This document shows positions 60,061-64,000 of a stretch of DNA of 64,000 nt, piece after piece. The stretch spans positions 169,390-233,389 of the forward strand of contig JAREIK010002047.1 in the NCBI GenBank assembly GCA_029783825.1, read 5' to 3'. Position 1 is the first letter of the stretch. Each line of letters starts with the position of its first letter. The notes beneath the pieces are model-generated. The model had not been told where the DNA came from. It saw only the letters and a list, made by a program, of their open reading frames with translations, and made no database searches. The stretch is from Sapria himalayana. Taxonomy: Eukaryota; Streptophyta; Magnoliopsida; Malpighiales; Rafflesiaceae. Both the position numbers and the translations under genes were made by a program.

Positions 60061-63000
60061 CAGACATATATAAATATAGATAATCAGTTAGGTAGACATT
60101 CAGGCACACAGGTAAATAAACAAATGGATAAACAAAAAAATTGATAAATTAATACACATAAAGGAAGATAAAAAAATATATAGGCAGATATAAAAATAGT
60201 TTGATATAAAGTTAAATAGATAGATTAAAAAACTAATAGATAGACAGATTGATAGACTTTTAGATATATAGATAGATAAATACATAAATTGATTGACAGA
60301 TAGATAGTCATATAGATAAATAGATAGAAAGAAAGAAAAATAGATAGATATTTAGATAGATAGATAGATGGATAGATTCATAGATAAAATGATAGATATA
60401 TAGTTAGATAGATTGATAGACAAATTAATAGAATGTTTAATAGACAGATCTATGGATAAATATATAGACCAATAGATAGGTAGTTAAATAGAAAGATACA
60501 TAGACAAATAGATAAACAAAAAGATAGATAGATTATTAGATAGATAGATTGATTGATTGACAAATAGATTGATATATAAATCGACAAATAGATTAACAAA
60601 TAGATAGATAGATAGTAGATAGATATACAAATAGATAGATAGACCGACAGATAGTTAGTTAGTTAGATAGAAAGATTGTCAGAAAGATACAAAAATAAAT
60701 AGATAGATATATAGAAAGATATACATATAGATTGAGAAATAGAAAGAAAATTTGATTGATAGATAGGTAGATAGGTAGTTAGATAGATAGATAGACTGAA
60801 AGATAGATAGATAGATAGATAGACAAATAGATAGTTAGATAGATAGATAAATAGATAGATAGATAAATAGTCAAGTAGATAGATAAATAGATATATAGAT
60901 AGATAGGCAGACAAACAAAATGATAGACATTCTTAGACATACAAATAGTTAAATAGATAGGAAAATTGATAGGTAGATAGATAGATGATATATTGATAGA
61001 CAGACAGATAGATAGACATACAGATAGTTAATTAGTCAATTAGTCAGGCAGGCAGAATTCATGCAGGTAGGTAGATAGACGGACAAATAGAGAAATAGAT
61101 AAATAGACAATCATACAAACAAATAGAAAAATAATAGATAAGCAGATATATAGATAGTTTAATAAATATATTAATATAAAGATTGATAAATAGATAGATA
61201 GATAGATAGACAAAATGATAGATATATTGATAGACAGATAGATATACAGACAGACAGATAGATAGATAGACAGACAAATAGCTAGATAGATTGATAGATA
61301 GAATGATAGATAGAATGATAGATAGATAGATTTTTAGATAGATGGGTAAACAGATTGATTGACAAATTGATAGATAGAATAAAAGATAGATAAATAGATA
61401 GAATGATGGACAAATAGATAGATAGATAAATAGATAGATAGACAGATACATAGACAGATAGGTAGGTAGATTGACTGATAGTTATATAAATATATATATA
61501 GATAGATAGATAGACAGATAGACAAATAGAAAGTTGATAGACTGAAAGAAAGATAAAAAGATAAACAAATAGACCGATAGATATATAGATATATAGATTA
61601 ATAGATAGATTGATAGACAGATTGATTGATAGATAAATAGATAAAATGATTAATTGATAAATATATTCATAAATAGATTGAAACAAAGATTGATAGATAG
61701 ATAGAAACTAAAAATAGATAAATAGATAGATAGCCAGAAAGATAGATAGATAGATATTTAATAAATAGATTGATATACAGGTTGATAGATAAAAAGATAT
61801 ATAGATAGAAAGATAAATTGAAAATAAATAGAAACATAGATAGATAGATAGATAGGTAGATAGATTGATAGATAGATAAATATGTAGATAGATAGATAAA
61901 TAGATTGATAGTCATAAAGATAGATAGATTGATATATATACAAATAGAATGATTGATTGATTGATAGATTCATAGACAGATTAATAGGCAGATTGATAGA
62001 TAGATGGATACAAAGAAATATAAATAGTTAGATAATAAGAAAGATACATAATTAGAAAAATAGATAGAAAAATATATAGAAAAATAGATAGATATATAGA
62101 TAAATAGATAAACACTGATAAATATATAGATTGATAGATAGATAGACAAATAGAGATATAGAATGATAAATATATATATAGACAAATAGATAGATAGATG
62201 GATTGATTGATAGACAGACAAATAGGTAGATAATAGATACATAGAAACATATATAGATAGATTATTAAATAGATACCTAGATATATATTGATTGCTATAT
62301 AGACAGATAGATAAGTAGGTAGATATATAGATAAACATATAGATAGACAGATAGATAGATAGATTGATTGATTGATATATAGATAGATTAATAGACATAT
62401 TGATTGAAAGGTTGATTGATAAATAGAAATTAAACATATAGAAAGAAAGATAGATAGATAAAAAGATAGATAGACAAAAAATAGACAGATAGATTGATAG
62501 TTAAATAGAAAAATAGATAAACATATATATATATATATATAGAGAATAATTGATTGAAAGATATACATATAAATAGATTGATAGATATATTGATATATAG
62601 ATAGATAGATAAGCTGATAGATAGATAGATAGTTTGATAGATAGTCAAATAAATAGACATATAGATTGAAAAATAGATAGACAGATTCATAGATACACAC
62701 ACACACACACACAAACACAAATAGATAGATAGATAGATAGACAGAAAGATAAAGATATAGATAGATATATTAATAGATATATAGACAAATAGATAGAAAG
62801 ATAGTTAGATAGATTGACAAATAGATAGACATATAGATAGACAAATAGATAGACAAACAGATAGATAGATATTTAGATAGATAGATGGATAGTTATATAG
62901 ATAGATATACAGATAGTTAGATAGATAGATAGAGATATAGATAAATAGATATATTGATGGATGAATAGATAGAGAGACAGACATATAAACTGAGAGATAG

Positions 63001-64000
63001 ATAGGTAAACAGGCAGATAGACAGATAGATAGATAAATAGACACACATAAATATAGATATATATATATATATAGACAGATATATAGATAGATATATAGAT
63101 TGACAAATAAATAGATATGATGATAGATAGATATATAGAAACATATATAGAAAGATAGTTAGATAGATAGAGAAATTGATAGACAAATAGATACACAAAT
63201 AGATAGATTGATAGATAGAAAGATATATAGATAAATAGATAGATAAACAAATAGATAGACAAATTGATAGATATATTGATAGACAGAAAGATAGACTTAT
63301 AAATAGTTAATAGATAGGCAAATCAATAGACATATTTATAGATAGTTAAATAACCAAATAGATACACAGATAGATTGGAAAATAAATAGAAAGATAGATA
63401 GACAAATAGATAGACATATAGCTAGATAGATTAATATATAGATTGATAGATATCTTGATAAACATGTTGATAGAATGATAGATAGATAGATTCATAAACA
63501 GATTGATAGAACAATAGATAGATAGATAGATAAATAGATAGACCAACAAATAGATAGAATGATAGACGGATAGATAAATAGATAGATAGATAGATAATAC
63601 ATAGACAAATGGATTAGCAAATAGATAGATAGATATATATATAAAATTGATGGACAAATAGATAGATAAACAGATAGATAAATAGATAGATAGATAGACA
63701 AATAGACAAACATTCAAAAAAATAAACAAACAGTAGATAAGCAAATATTTAAATAGTTAGATAAATAGATTAATAGCAAGATTGATAGAAAGATACATAG
63801 ATAGATATATTGATAGATGGATAGATAGATAGATAAATAGCTAGATATATTGATAGATATAATGAAAGATAGATGGATAGATAAATTGATAAAAAAACTG
63901 GTGAATAGATTGATATACAGATTTGTAGATTGAATAATAGATATATAAATATATAGAATGGTAGACAAATAGTAGTAGATAGATAAAACAAATACATGGA
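53425..64000 (-). repeat. Array 3: (TAGA)n array, inverted relative to arrays 1 and 2, at least 10.6 kb
   Basis: TAGA/GATA repeats on the + strand with variants (TTGA, CAAA, TAAA, GACA) and (TA)n runs (54067-54120, 55629-55656, 56087-56109) plus a (CA)n run at 62696-62712. C is scarce on the + strand. It continues past the window end. A diverged duplication of about 300 bases occurs at 59017-59310 and 59315-59610 (landmark aggttaataaata then gaagattgatagacatattga). Long minus-strand Ser/Ile/Tyr/Leu frames are repeat artefacts. No gene inside. Confidence 0.97.

Overview
The window is nuclear DNA of a flowering plant. It is very AT-rich and I see no gene that is plainly intact and expressed. 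Everything recognisable is a transposon, a simple-sequence array, or a broken copy of a plant gene. Evidence for a plant: CACTA (En/Spm) elements with CACTACAAGAAAA-type ends and TNP2/Transposase_24 remnants, a plant-type hAT element, an ADP-ribosylation factor retrocopy, and exon fragments of SmF, an SDF2-like MIR-domain protein and DNA topoisomerase II. The species cannot be read from the sequence.

Layout. (1) 1-6977: CACTA-1, transcribed on the minus strand and cut off by the window edge. It holds the start and core of a dead TNP2 transposase, a GA tract, an ARF retrocopy (partly duplicated) and a Ty3/gypsy fragment. (2) 6978-12985: a degenerate TCTA (GATA-class) tetranucleotide array. (3) 12986-25135: CACTA-2, plus orientation, both ends visible. 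It carries Transposase_24 remnants, a nearly complete intron-containing copy of the SmF gene (18349-20927) and a nested hAT element (21560-25021). (4) 25136-29668: a second TCTA array, most of it three near-identical ~1.2 kb units. (5) 29669-32080: the 3' side of CACTA-3 (minus orientation) with an SDF2 exon and a topoisomerase II fragment. (6) 32081-48129: CACTA-4, a 16 kb minus-orientation element with both ends, both transposase remnants, the same GA tract/ARF/gypsy block as CACTA-1, and the last SmF exon. (7) 48130-53424: AT-rich DNA, a probable SINE, CA/TA microsatellites and the 5' end of a CACTA element, probably the other half of CACTA-3 split by CACTA-4. (8) 53425-64000: a third array in the opposite orientation (TAGA on the + strand), running off the window.

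How the parts relate. The tetranucleotide arrays make up about 21 kb, a third of the window, and every visible array edge coincides with CACTA sequence. Arrays 1 and 2 look like one array split by insertion of CACTA-2. At both visible array/5'-end junctions the TCTA strand runs straight into the CACTA 5' tip in the same polarity. The CACTA elements repeatedly picked up host gene pieces: SmF and SDF2 with splice sites (copied from genomic DNA) and ARF without introns (a retrocopy with direct repeats). The ARF and gypsy pieces sit at the same place in CACTA-1 and CACTA-4 and SmF in CACTA-2 and CACTA-4, so they were acquired before these copies separated. All transposase genes seen are disrupted; any mobility would need proteins from elsewhere.
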